Below, in pieces: positions 1 through 6,753 of a DNA stretch of 16,612 bases. The notes beneath the pieces were generated by a model that searched no databases, was not told where the DNA came from, and saw nothing but the letters and a program-made list of their open reading frames with translations. Within the stretch, counting starts at the first letter, position 1, and each line of letters starts with the position of its first letter. Position numbers and translations under genes: made by a program. The DNA is from JAKEGK01 sp036507695. Its GTDB lineage: Bacteria; Pseudomonadota; Gammaproteobacteria; SZUA-152. Location: assembly GCA_036507695.1 (NCBI GenBank), contig DATCIR010000355.1, positions 1-16,612 on the forward strand, in the 5' to 3' direction.

Positions 1-118
1 CGCGGTTCAGACTGGTCTTCGCGTCCGTAGGCTTGCTCTTCACTCAAGCCATAGCTACGGCTATGACTTTCGCTCCAGAGCGGCGCCTACGAACACGAAT
101 CCTGCGTCTGCTCCCGCG
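1..118. repeat. Long imperfect fold-back repeat at the window edge
   Basis: The stretch folds into one long imperfect hairpin. CGCGG at 1-5 pairs with CCGCG at 114-118, CGTAGGC at 26-32 pairs with GCCTACG at 85-91, and the apex is ATAGCTACGGCTAT at 51-64. That apical 14-mer is the exact reverse complement of the apex of the element at 2651-2819, so the two look like distant members of one repeat family in opposite orientations. The repeat may continue left of the window. No coding frame in it looks real. The family assignment is inference from structure and the shared apex only. Confidence 0.55.
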
Positions 119-165
119 ATCCTGGTGAGAAATGCGGGTTAGTCATCAATTTATCCGGCGGAAAA

Positions 166-711
166 ATGCGACCCGTAAACTTCACATTACTTCGGCTCGG
201 CTTGATTGTAATGTTTTTCCCTATGGTCAACACCGCATGGGCGTCGTCAAAAGACTCCGATAGCGACGGCATCAGTGATCTCGAGGAAACCACGATTTAT
301 AAAACTGACATGCATTTGAAGGATACGGACACGGATGGCCTGGAGGATGGCCTGGAAGTAATGGAGTATTTAACCGATCCCAAGCTCGTGGATACCGACG
401 GCGATGGATTTCTGGATGGTATAGAAACGCGACACAGCAGTGATCCGCTGGATCCGGATAGCGTGCCGGACGCCAAGGATCTGGATGGTGATGGGCTGTC
501 GAATAAACTTGAGCAAGAGAAATATCACACCGATCCGCAACGCCCCGATACCGATTTCGATGGTTTGCGGGATGATGAGGAAATCCTTAAATATTTTACC
601 AATCCGAAAATGGTGGACTCCGACGGAGACGGGCATTGGGACGGTGAAGAAGTGAAAGCCAATGCCGACCCGTCGGATCCTTCAAGTACCCCAGCAGGCA
701 CTCGAAATTAA
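166..711 (+). CDS. Secreted thrombospondin type 3-like calcium-binding repeat protein
   Basis: This 181-residue protein starts with a signal peptide: Arg at positions 2 and 10, a hydrophobic stretch at about 7-24, and a likely cut after AWA at residue 26. The rest is six acidic loops of the form DxDxDGxxDxxE, starting near residues 30, 53, 76, 105, 128 and 151. The period is exactly 23 residues except for a six-residue insertion between loops 3 and 4. Such loops, as in thrombospondin type 3 repeats and EF-hand-like calcium loops, bind Ca2+ and rigidify extracellular proteins. Export to the periplasm or outside is expected. There is no membrane anchor, lipobox or enzymatic domain. The ATG at 166 follows a weak ribosome site (GGCGGAAAA). 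It stands alone between a repeat and fabA. The partner or exact role is unknown. Confidence 0.85.
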   Translation: MRPVNFTLLRLGLIVMFFPMVNTAWASSKDSDSDGISDLEETTIYKTDMHLKDTDTDGLEDGLEVMEYLTDPKLVDTDGDGFLDGIETRHSSDPLDPDSVPDAKDLDGDGLSNKLEQEKYHTDPQRPDTDFDGLRDDEEILKYFTNPKMVDSDGDGHWDGEEVKANADPSDPSSTPAGTRN

Positions 712-872
712 CCAACCGCCGGCGAACTCCACGTTCACAATAGCGGAGTAATTGTGTTACTGTATCGCGGTTAATAAATCAGCCGGCCGATGTTATGAAC
801 AAGATGTTGAGCTGGGTAAAAAATGATCAATCACAATAACAAAATAGCTTAATCTTCTTGCGCTAAGGTTAC

Positions 873-1388
873 ATGGAAAAAAAATCAAGCTTTAATCGGG
901 ATGAATTGATCCGCTGTGGATACGGAGAATTGTTCGGAGCCGGTAATGCCCAACTGCCATTACCGCCGATGCTGATGTTTGATCGGATCGTTGATATCAG
1001 CGAAAACAGCGGCAAGTATGGTAAAGGACAGGTCATCGCGGAGTTCGACGTTTCTGAACACCTCTGGTTTTTTGAATGCCATTTTCATGGCGATCCGGTA
1101 ATGCCGGGGTGTTTGGGTGTTGACGCTATGTGGCAGCTGGTGGGCTTCTACCTGGGATGGATGGGGGGGCCGGGACGCGGCCGGGCGCTGGGTGCGAGCG
1201 AAGTCAAGTTCACCGGCCAGGTTACGCCAAAAAACAAACTAGTGTCCTATCGGGTTGATATGAAGCGTGTCATCATGCGCCGGCTGGTTATGGGTATTGC
1301 GGATGCGGCTATGGAAGTGGATGGCCGGGAAATATATCATGCAAAAGATCTGCGGGTAGGTCTTTTTACTTCTACAGAAAATTTTTAA
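873..1388 (+). CDS. fabA: 3-hydroxydecanoyl-ACP dehydratase/isomerase FabA
   Basis: FabA dehydrates 3-hydroxydecanoyl-ACP and isomerises trans-2- to cis-3-decenoyl-ACP, the branch point to unsaturated fatty acids in the cytosol. The 171-residue length matches the usual 171-172. The active site is clear: His70 in ECHFHGDPVMPGC and Asp84 in LGVDAMWQLVGFYLGW, at the same positions as in E. coli. KFTGQV and the C-terminal DLRVGLF segment are also family features. The stop codon overlaps the next ATG in TAATG, and fabB follows, so the pair is one operon. I found no convincing FabR- or FadR-type operator in the 161 bp upstream. FabZ is the alternative family but lacks this length and the isomerase-type motif. 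Confidence 0.97.
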   Translation: MEKKSSFNRDELIRCGYGELFGAGNAQLPLPPMLMFDRIVDISENSGKYGKGQVIAEFDVSEHLWFFECHFHGDPVMPGCLGVDAMWQLVGFYLGWMGGPGRGRALGASEVKFTGQVTPKNKLVSYRVDMKRVIMRRLVMGIADAAMEVDGREIYHAKDLRVGLFTSTENF

Positions 1389-1391
1389 TGA

Positions 1392-1397
1392 AAGGAA
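1392..1397 (+). promoter_or_regulatory. Ribosome binding site deciding the fabB start
   Basis: AAGGAA lies eight bases before the GTG at 1406 and downstream of the ATG at 1388, so it can only serve the GTG. This supports the shorter FabB reading, which also matches the family N-terminus. Confidence 0.6.
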
Positions 1398-1405
1398 ATA
1401 CCGAA

Positions 1406-2623
1406 GTGAAGCGGGTAGTTGTTACTGGCTTAGGCATTGTCTCCAGTATTGGGAACAATAAGACAGAAGTCATTGAATCATTAAAACAAGCCAGCTCCGG
1501 GCTGGCCTTTTGCGCCGAGTATGCGGAACTGGGTTTCCGCAGTCATGTCAACGGTCCGCTAAAAATCAATACCGAAGAGCTGATTGACCGCAAAATCCGG
1601 CGTTTTATGGGCGACGCGGCCGCCTTTAGTTATATTGCCATGCAACAGGCCGTAAAAGATGCCGGCCTCGGCGAAGAGCAGATTTCCAACGTTTATACCG
1701 GCCTGATTACCGGGTCCGGGGGCGCTTCCACGGAAAATACCGTCGCCGCAGCCGATATACTGCGCACCAAGGGCTCGAAGAAAGTAGGCCCCTACATGGT
1801 GCCACGCACCATGGGCAGCACCACGTCCGCGTGCTTGTCGACCGCCTATAAAATCAAAGGTGTTAGTTATTCCATCAGCTCGGCTTGTTCCACCAGCGCG
1901 CATTGTATCGGTAACGCCTATGAACTGATTCAAATGGGCAAACAAACCATGATCTTTGCCGGCGGTGGTGAGGAATTGCATTGGAGCCTATCCGTGCTGT
2001 TTGACGCCATGGGTGCGCTGTCGTCCAAGTACAACGCAACGCCGCAAACCGCTTCGCGTGCTTATGATGCCAACCGTGATGGTTTTGTCATCTCCGGCGG
2101 AGGCGGCATCCTGGTGCTGGAGGAACTCGAATACGCCAGGGCGCGCGGGGCCAAGATTTATGCCGAATTAGTCGGTTACGGCGCCACCTCCGATGGATAC
2201 GATATGGTGCAACCGTCCGGCGATGGTGCTATTCGTTGCATGAAACAGGCGCTGCAAACGGTCAGTGCCCCCGTTGACTATATTAATGCTCACGGAACCA
2301 GCACACCGGTAGGCGATATTAAAGAACTTGAGGCAATTACCCAGGTATTTGGTAGCGAAATACCCGCGATTAGCTCTACCAAGTCCTTGACGGGACATGC
2401 CTTGGGCGCAGCCGGTGTCAACGAAGCCATTTACTCCCTGCTCATGATGGAACAGGATTTTATTTGCAAATCCGCTAATATTGAGCAACTCGACCCCGCC
2501 GCGGAAGGAATGCCGATCGTGCGTCAGCGCAAGGATAACGCCAGGCTGAACACGGTAATGTCCAATAGTTTTGGATTTGGCGGAACCAACGCCTGCCTGG
2601 TATTTCAGCGTTTTTCACCATAA
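1406..2623 (+). CDS. fabB: 3-oxoacyl-ACP synthase I FabB
   Basis: FabB condenses malonyl-ACP with acyl-ACP and elongates the cis-3-decenoyl-ACP made by FabA. The thiolase-fold catalytic triad is visible: Cys in SISSACSTSAHCIG (residue 161), His in NAHGTSTPVGD (296) and His in KSLTGHALGAAG (331). The glycine-rich end SNSFGFGGTNA is also present. I chose GTG at 1406 because the product then begins VKRVVVTGLGIVSSIGNN, aligning with the E. coli N-terminus, gives 405 residues against the usual 406, and has AAGGAA eight bases upstream. The alternative ATG at 1388 adds six residues and overlaps the fabA stop by one base. FabF is excluded by the better match to FabB and the fabA context. Confidence 0.96.
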   Translation: MKRVVVTGLGIVSSIGNNKTEVIESLKQASSGLAFCAEYAELGFRSHVNGPLKINTEELIDRKIRRFMGDAAAFSYIAMQQAVKDAGLGEEQISNVYTGLITGSGGASTENTVAAADILRTKGSKKVGPYMVPRTMGSTTSACLSTAYKIKGVSYSISSACSTSAHCIGNAYELIQMGKQTMIFAGGGEELHWSLSVLFDAMGALSSKYNATPQTASRAYDANRDGFVISGGGGILVLEELEYARARGAKIYAELVGYGATSDGYDMVQPSGDGAIRCMKQALQTVSAPVDYINAHGTSTPVGDIKELEAITQVFGSEIPAISSTKSLTGHALGAAGVNEAIYSLLMMEQDFICKSANIEQLDPAAEGMPIVRQRKDNARLNTVMSNSFGFGGTNACLVFQRFSP

Positions 2624-2650
2624 TTCAACTGTTCGGCCGCTTTGGATTGC

Positions 2651-2819
2651 CTAGGAGTCTGTCGGACTTAGGCGATCGTAGCGAGCAAGGTGGGAGAACG
2701 AGGACAGTTTTTCGATCGTTTGAGGAGAATAGCCGTAGCTATTTGACGAAAAGGATCGGAAAAATGGACCGCTCTCCCGCCGGCGCAGTAGATCAGTCCT
2801 AAGTCCGACAGACTCCTAG
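2651..2819. repeat. MITE-like fold-back element with perfect 22-bp terminal inverted repeats
   Basis: The arms 2651-2672 and 2798-2819 are perfect reverse complements of each other (22 of 22). The outermost CTAG is itself a palindrome, so it may be a 4-bp target duplication around 18-bp inverted repeats. The interior also folds back imperfectly (GTGGGAGAACGAGGACAG against the strand opposite CGCTCTCCCGCC), with apex ATAGCCGTAGCTAT at 2729-2742. It carries no transposase frame, so any movement would need an enzyme in trans. It sits 27 bp after the fabB stop and could act as a transcription barrier or mRNA 3' hairpin for fabAB. The mobile nature is inferred from structure. Confidence 0.8.
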
Positions 2820-2830
2820 TGCTAACTAAA

Positions 2831-2844
2831 ATGTGGTAACACAT
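2831..2844. repeat. Small perfect inverted repeat ATGTG-GTAA-CACAT
   Basis: A 5-bp stem with a 4-base spacer lies between the fold-back element and the putative bactofilin promoter. It could be an operator half-site pair or chance. No T-tract follows it, so it is not a terminator. Confidence 0.25.
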
Positions 2845-2851
2845 TGCGGTT

Positions 2852-2880
2852 TTGCTATGGCGATTGGAATAGGCTATGCA
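2852..2880 (+). promoter_or_regulatory. Putative sigma70 promoter for the bactofilin gene
   Basis: TTGCTA (2852-2857) and TATGCA (2875-2880) are separated by 17 bases. Each box matches the consensus at four of six positions. It is 44 bp before the bactofilin ATG and downstream of the fold-back element, which supports separate transcription from fabAB. This is a by-eye call. Confidence 0.4.
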
Positions 2881-2924
2881 TGCTGAATGGTCACGCTGTT
2901 TAACCGAGTGAGCAAGGTCGAGTC

Positions 2925-3344
2925 ATGAGAGAACCAAAAATTAATATTGGACAAAGGAAAGGGCGCCGCACGCTGGATGCCGTTGAAGGTTTTGCCACCA
3001 GTGTTGGCGAAGGCACCAAAATATCCGGTAACCTCGGCGGTAAAGGACACTCCATTATCCTGGGAGAAGTCGAAGGGGATTGCAATCTGGAAGGCACCCT
3101 GGTGATCGGTGAGTCCGGCCGTTGGATCGGGAATGTCAAAGCCAAGACCATTGTGGTCGCCGGTGTCGTGGAAGGAGAAGTTTACGCGGAAGAAAAGCTG
3201 GAAATTCTTTCCACCGCCCGCATCAAGGGTACCATCAAAGCCAAGTCGTTGGCGATTGCCGAAGGTGCGGTTCATCAGGGCGAGGTGTCCATGTCCAGCC
3301 AAAGTGATATAACCCGCTTTAAAGATCAGCGCGAACAGTCATAG
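2925..3344 (+). CDS. Bactofilin (polymer-forming cytoskeletal protein)
   Basis: Bactofilins are nucleotide-independent filament-forming proteins, often at the inner face of the membrane, that organise cell shape, stalks or cell-wall enzymes. This 139-residue protein shows the typical layout: a short basic, disordered N-terminus (about 1-25), a right-handed beta-helix core of about 90 residues rich in G, V and I (from VGEGTKISGNLG to GAVHQGEVSM), and a short polar tail. Successive rungs are recognisable in IILGEVEGDCNLEGTLVIGE, VVAGVVEGEVYAEEKLEI and RIKGTIKAKSLAIAEGAV. There is no signal peptide or membrane segment. AAGGTCGAG precedes the ATG at 2925 as a moderate ribosome site. No M23 peptidase neighbour, a common bactofilin partner, is present here, so its target is unknown. 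Confidence 0.9.
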   Translation: MREPKINIGQRKGRRTLDAVEGFATSVGEGTKISGNLGGKGHSIILGEVEGDCNLEGTLVIGESGRWIGNVKAKTIVVAGVVEGEVYAEEKLEILSTARIKGTIKAKSLAIAEGAVHQGEVSMSSQSDITRFKDQREQS

Positions 3345-3546
3345 GACAGGCATAGCATAGGATTTTGGCCGCTTATGAAACGCCGGCAGCTTATTCAAGC
3401 CGCTAGATTTTCGCGTCTATCCGAATATTAGCATGGTCTGAATTGCTGTTTTGCGTATTTTCGATCCTACCATTAATCCCATAAATAAATTACGGATTTA
3501 ATTTCCTGCCTCTATTGCGCTGTATTCAGCTGGTATTCAGCAACTG

Positions 3547-3558
3547 AACGTTAACGTT
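3547..3558. repeat. Perfect 12-bp palindrome upstream of the cytochrome c gene
   Basis: AACGTTAACGTT is its own reverse complement. It lies 33 bp before the cytochrome start, where an operator would sit, next to the near-direct repeat TATTCAGC...TATTCAGC (about 3522-3541). It does not match the FNR or ArcA patterns that I know. Operator function is speculation. Confidence 0.3.
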
Positions 3559-3580
3559 ACGCCTGAACATATGCTAATCA

Positions 3581-3587
3581 GAGGAGG
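3581..3587 (+). promoter_or_regulatory. Strong ribosome binding site of the cytochrome c gene
   Basis: GAGGAGG is four bases before the ATG at 3592. It decides the start against the in-frame ATG at 3571, which would put seven extra residues ahead of the signal peptide and has no ribosome site of its own. Confidence 0.7.
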
Positions 3588-3591
3588 AACT

Positions 3592-3912
3592 ATGAAGTAT
3601 ACTGCAGTAGTTTTTGGCGCCGCGTCTTTGTTACTTTCCAGCGTGGCAATGGCGGATTTGGAATTAGCCAAGAAAAGCGGTTGTCTCGCTTGTCATAGCG
3701 TTGAGAAAAAAGTGGTTGGCCCTGCATGGAAAGACGTTGCCGCGAAATACAAAGGCAAGGCTGATTCAAAGGCAACTTTGATCGAAAAAGTCAAAAAAGG
3801 CGGTAAAGGCAATTGGACGGAAGTTTCAGGCGGCGCGCCAATGCCTCCTTATTCTCCCCGTGTTGCCGATGCGGATATCGAGAAACTCATCGATTTCGTG
3901 CTGGCACTTTAA
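3592..3912 (+). CDS. Periplasmic mono-heme c-type cytochrome (c551/c552-like)
   Basis: A small electron carrier for the periplasm. The 106-residue precursor has a signal peptide (hydrophobic residues 5-18, likely cut after VAMA near residue 21). The mature part has one heme-binding CLACH (Cys31, Cys34, His35) close to its N-terminus. Met84 in GGAPMPPYSPRV is the expected axial ligand, and KVVGPAWKDVAAKY is typical of cytochrome c551-type class I proteins. The C-terminal helix ends in IDFVLAL. In relatives such carriers pass electrons to terminal oxidases or nitrite reductase. No such enzyme is in the window, so the partner is unknown. The gene is monocistronic: a palindrome lies upstream and a strong terminator downstream. 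Confidence 0.93.
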   Translation: MKYTAVVFGAASLLLSSVAMADLELAKKSGCLACHSVEKKVVGPAWKDVAAKYKGKADSKATLIEKVKKGGKGNWTEVSGGAPMPPYSPRVADADIEKLIDFVLAL

Positions 3913-3991
3913 ATGAAATGAAAATGTGAAAACCAATAAAAACTCATTACTGAATTTATAATAACACTCCGTTCTATCCATCTATCCTGGA

Positions 3992-4022
3992 AGCCACTAC
4001 CTATAACGGTAGTGGCTTTTTC
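3992..4022 (+). terminator. Rho-independent terminator after the cytochrome c gene
   Basis: AGCCACTACC (3992-4001) and GGTAGTGGCT (4008-4017) form a perfect 10-bp stem with the loop TATAAC. A T-run (4017-4021) follows. It is 79 bp downstream of the cytochrome stop and separates that gene from the response regulator. Confidence 0.93.
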
Positions 4023-4039
4023 TTGTAAGCCCTCATCCC

Positions 4040-4067
4040 TTTACGCTGACCCGGAATAGTGTATGCT
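4040..4067 (+). promoter_or_regulatory. Putative sigma70 promoter for the response regulator gene
   Basis: TTTACG (4040-4045) and TATGCT (4062-4067) are 16 bases apart, and TG at 4060-4061 directly abuts the -10 box. It lies just after the terminator and 50 bp before the ATG at 4118. By-eye call only. Confidence 0.4.
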
Positions 4068-4117
4068 TAGCGCTTTAATCCAGATCGCCGTCCAACACTT
4101 ACATCGGGTCAGGAAGC

Positions 4118-4810
4118 ATGCGGATATTAGTCGTCGAAGACGAAGATCCACTTAGAAACCAGCTGACAGAGCGGTTGAAAGAGGAAGGATATGCCGTCGA
4201 TACCGCCGCCGATGGCGAGGAGGGGCTTTACCTGGGACGCGAATACCCCATTGATGTGGCGGTGATTGATTTGGGCCTGCCGGGATTATCCGGTATTGAA
4301 CTGATTAAGCAACTGCGTAACGCCGGCAAAAAATTTCCCATACTGATCCTGACCGCCCGCAGCCGCTGGCAAGACAAGGTCGAAGGGCTGGAAGCCGGCG
4401 GAGATGATTACCTGGTAAAACCATTTCATGTCGAAGAACTGCTGGCCCGCTTGAAAGCCTTGATGCGCCGTGCGGCCGGCTGGACGCAGCCGGTGATTAC
4501 GTGCGGACCGGTTTCACTGAACCAGTCCACACAACAGGTCACTGTGAATTCCCAGGAACTGGAACTGACCGCATTTGAGTATAAAGTGCTCGAATACTTG
4601 ATGTTGCACTCGGGGCAAGTGGTGTCCAAGGCGGAGCTGACCGATCATATTTATGATCAGGATTATGACCGGGACAGTAACGTGATCGAAGTTTTTGTAG
4701 GCCGGTTGCGTAAAAAAATCGATCCTGACGATTCACTGAAACCCATTGAAACCCTGCGCGGGCGCGGCTACCGGTTTGCGCTGAAGCCGGATCATCAGCC
4801 GGAGTCTTAA
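4118..4810 (+). CDS. OmpR/PhoP-family response regulator, without an adjacent kinase
   Basis: A two-component transcription factor of 230 residues. The receiver domain (about 1-115) has the acidic pocket EDED (7-10), the phosphoacceptor Asp51 in VIDLGLPG, Thr79 in LILTAR and Lys101 in LVKPFH. The winged-helix DNA-binding domain (about 128-224) shows LTAFEYKVLEYLM, the recognition segment SNVIEVFVGRLRKKI and the wing ETLRGRGYRFAL. The wording DLGLPG, TARSRWQDKVEGL and KPFHVEELLAR is closest to PhoP, which answers Mg2+ limitation and envelope stress in enterics. The usual phoQ-like kinase does not follow: a gene on the opposite strand begins nine bases after the stop. Its sensor must be elsewhere. 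The ATG at 4118 follows AGGAAGC. Confidence 0.92.
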   Translation: MRILVVEDEDPLRNQLTERLKEEGYAVDTAADGEEGLYLGREYPIDVAVIDLGLPGLSGIELIKQLRNAGKKFPILILTARSRWQDKVEGLEAGGDDYLVKPFHVEELLARLKALMRRAAGWTQPVITCGPVSLNQSTQQVTVNSQELELTAFEYKVLEYLMLHSGQVVSKAELTDHIYDQDYDRDSNVIEVFVGRLRKKIDPDDSLKPIETLRGRGYRFALKPDHQPES

Positions 4811-4819
4811 CTTGCCGCG

Positions 4820-6499
4820 TTAGTTTTTTCCGCCACGGTGGATCGATACGAGTACCCAGATTCCACCGATACCCGCCGCGACGAACCCGATAAAACCAAA
4901 TAACGGCAATCCCATTAAGGTGGGTCCGCCACTGACTGTCATGACAATCGAGCTGCCGACAATCAGCGCGGCGGTGATAAGCGCCACAGTAATACGGCTA
5001 GCGGACTTGTCGAGTAGCCGGCCGAAGCTTTCCAGACGGGTAATATCCACGTTTACCTGCAGCGCGCCGCGCCGGGCCGCGCGCAGCAAGCGGCGCAGAT
5101 CCTGCGGCAGGCTGCCGAAAATTTCCAGCACATTGGACAGGTTGCGCAAGCCGCGTTTAGTGATGGCTTCCGGTGTGTAACGCGCAATGATAGCGCTTTT
5201 TAAAAAGGGTGTGGCGCTGGCGACCATATCAAAGTCCGGATCCAGTTGTCGGCCCAGCCCTTCCAAGGTAATAAACACCTTAAATAACATGCTGAGGTCG
5301 GGTGGCAGGACGAGCTGGTGGTTACGCAATATGACGGTGATATCGCCCAGCATCGCGGACAGCTTGAGTTGTTTCAAAGGTACGCTGTGATAACTATCCA
5401 GAAATGCGTCGACTTCAATGGCCAGATTTTCAATATTGACATTCGTATCACCCGTCCAGGCAATCAATACATCAGTTACTTCGGTTACATCCCGGTTGAC
5501 CATGCCATTGAGCAAATCAACAATCTGCTCGCGGCGCACCTCGGACAAATGCCCGATCATGCCAAAGTCGAGAAAGGCGATGCGATTCTCCGCAAGATAC
5601 AAGACGTTTCCGGCATGAGGATCCGCATGATAAAAGCCATCTTGTAAGACCATTTTCAATACCGCGTCGGCGCCGTGTTGCGCCAGTACGCTGCGATCCA
5701 GTCCCGCCGCTGCCACCGCTTTTATATCGCGTCCCGGTATGCCTTTTAAATGCGATTGCACGTTCAATCGCTCGCAGGTCCATTGCCAATACACCCGGGC
5801 GATAACGATATCGGGATTATCTTTAAAGTTCGCCGCGATCCGTTCCATATGCTGGCATTCGGAAACCAGGTCCATTTCGCGGCGCAGTGATAAGGTAAAC
5901 TGGCGTACCACCTGTTTGGGACGGAAACGCCGTAATTCCACGATTTCGTTCTCCGCAATTTCCGCGACACGCGCCAGCAGGCGCAGGTCGGCCTCAATAA
6001 TGGGGCGAATTCCGGGACGGCGGATTTTTAAGACAATTTCGCTGCCGTCATCAAGGCGGGCGGCGTGAACCTGGGCAATCGAACCGGCCGCCAGCGCTTG
6101 CGTGTCCAAGTGGGCAAAAACTTTTTCAGGCGGTGATCCCAGATCCTCTGTCAACTGTTCCCGTAACTGGTCGAATGGCACGGGTGGCACCTGATCCTGC
6201 AATTTTTCAAATTCCGCGATCCACTCGGGAGGAAACAGGTCAACCCGTGTTGAGAGAATTTGTCCGAGTTTAACAAAGGTGGGGCCCAGTTCCTCCAGCG
6301 CGAAGCGGATCCGTTGCGGTGTATCCATTTTGGGTAATTCCGAAACCTTCTTGAGGTGCAGAAGTTTGCCGGCGCTTTCCAATATAGTGCTGAGCCCCAT
6401 GCGTTGTACCGCGTCGCTGAATCCAAAGCGCACCAGTACCGATACGATATCGCGCAAGCGTCCCAGGTCGCGGGCTGAAATAAGGTTTTCCCAGAACAT
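4820..6499 (-). CDS. ABC1/AarF/UbiB-family atypical kinase
   Basis: The 559-residue protein belongs to the UbiB/ADCK protein-kinase-like family, whose members are ATPases supporting ubiquinone biosynthesis or lipid-quinone handling at the membrane. Family motifs in order: KLGQ (77-80) in the inhibitory N-terminal extension, the Ala-rich nucleotide loop AAGS (137-140), the catalytic Lys in VLKIRRPG (158), HADPHAGN (291-298, where HADPHPGN is usual) and the metal-binding DFG (311-313). Two C-terminal membrane segments (about 505-522 and 532-552) end in a basic tail. The N-terminus differs from E. coli UbiB, and no ubiE or ubiJ is nearby, so it may be an ABC1 paralogue rather than UbiB proper. 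The gene converges tightly with the response regulator. No strong ribosome site precedes the ATG. Confidence 0.88.
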   Translation of the reverse strand: MFWENLISARDLGRLRDIVSVLVRFGFSDAVQRMGLSTILESAGKLLHLKKVSELPKMDTPQRIRFALEELGPTFVKLGQILSTRVDLFPPEWIAEFEKLQDQVPPVPFDQLREQLTEDLGSPPEKVFAHLDTQALAAGSIAQVHAARLDDGSEIVLKIRRPGIRPIIEADLRLLARVAEIAENEIVELRRFRPKQVVRQFTLSLRREMDLVSECQHMERIAANFKDNPDIVIARVYWQWTCERLNVQSHLKGIPGRDIKAVAAAGLDRSVLAQHGADAVLKMVLQDGFYHADPHAGNVLYLAENRIAFLDFGMIGHLSEVRREQIVDLLNGMVNRDVTEVTDVLIAWTGDTNVNIENLAIEVDAFLDSYHSVPLKQLKLSAMLGDITVILRNHQLVLPPDLSMLFKVFITLEGLGRQLDPDFDMVASATPFLKSAIIARYTPEAITKRGLRNLSNVLEIFGSLPQDLRRLLRAARRGALQVNVDITRLESFGRLLDKSASRITVALITAALIVGSSIVMTVSGGPTLMGLPLFGFIGFVAAGIGGIWVLVSIHRGGKN

Positions 6500-6538
6500 T
6501 TACATGACTGCCATATTAAGTGGTAAGGAATCGAAATT

Positions 6539-6568
6539 GTTATATTTTTAACTGTGGGCTTTCTACAA
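6539..6568 (-). promoter_or_regulatory. Putative promoter for the ABC1-family kinase gene
   Basis: On the minus strand TTGTAG is followed after 18 bases by TATAAC, a good -10 box with a weak -35. A perfect TTGACA lies a little further upstream (6574-6579) but has no -10 at standard spacing. Low-confidence reading. Confidence 0.3.
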
Positions 6569-6614
6569 ATCCCTGTCAATAGGAGCAAGCTGCAGGGCTT
6601 GATCTACGGCAAAA

Positions 6615-6752
6615 TTAGTGCTCATCAATCGGTATCAACCAGTGTTGGTTGCAAGCAGGCATGGGGTGCGCCCTCGAAATCGCTAACCAATCAATTTTGA
6701 GGTAGGTTTCAGAATGTTTGCGAATGAATTCATAGCGGGTGTAACCGATCAC
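6615..6752 (-). CDS. Possible small protein or gene remnant behind the O-methyltransferase
   Basis: On the minus strand a GTG one base after the O-methyltransferase stop opens a frame of 45 residues ending IDEH. The product reads like real protein: TRYEFIRKHSETYLKI, then DWLAISRAHPMPACNQHW, with aromatic, charged and Cys/His residues and no low-complexity sequence. The open frame extends six codons further upstream without an ATG. It may be a small translationally coupled gene with a weak AAGAAAG ribosome site, the surviving C-terminus of a decayed gene, or chance. I do not recognise the family. Confidence 0.3.
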   Translation of the reverse strand: MIGYTRYEFIRKHSETYLKIDWLAISRAHPMPACNQHWLIPIDEH

Positions 6753-6753
6753 A

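Noticed and set aside
1559..1981. Reverse 140-residue frame inside fabB
   Set aside because: It is a complement of conserved FabB codons with no start signal and no family resemblance.
2651..2819. CRISPR-like or tRNA-like element
   Set aside because: There is a single inverted pair with no repeat-spacer periodicity, and no cloverleaf can be drawn.
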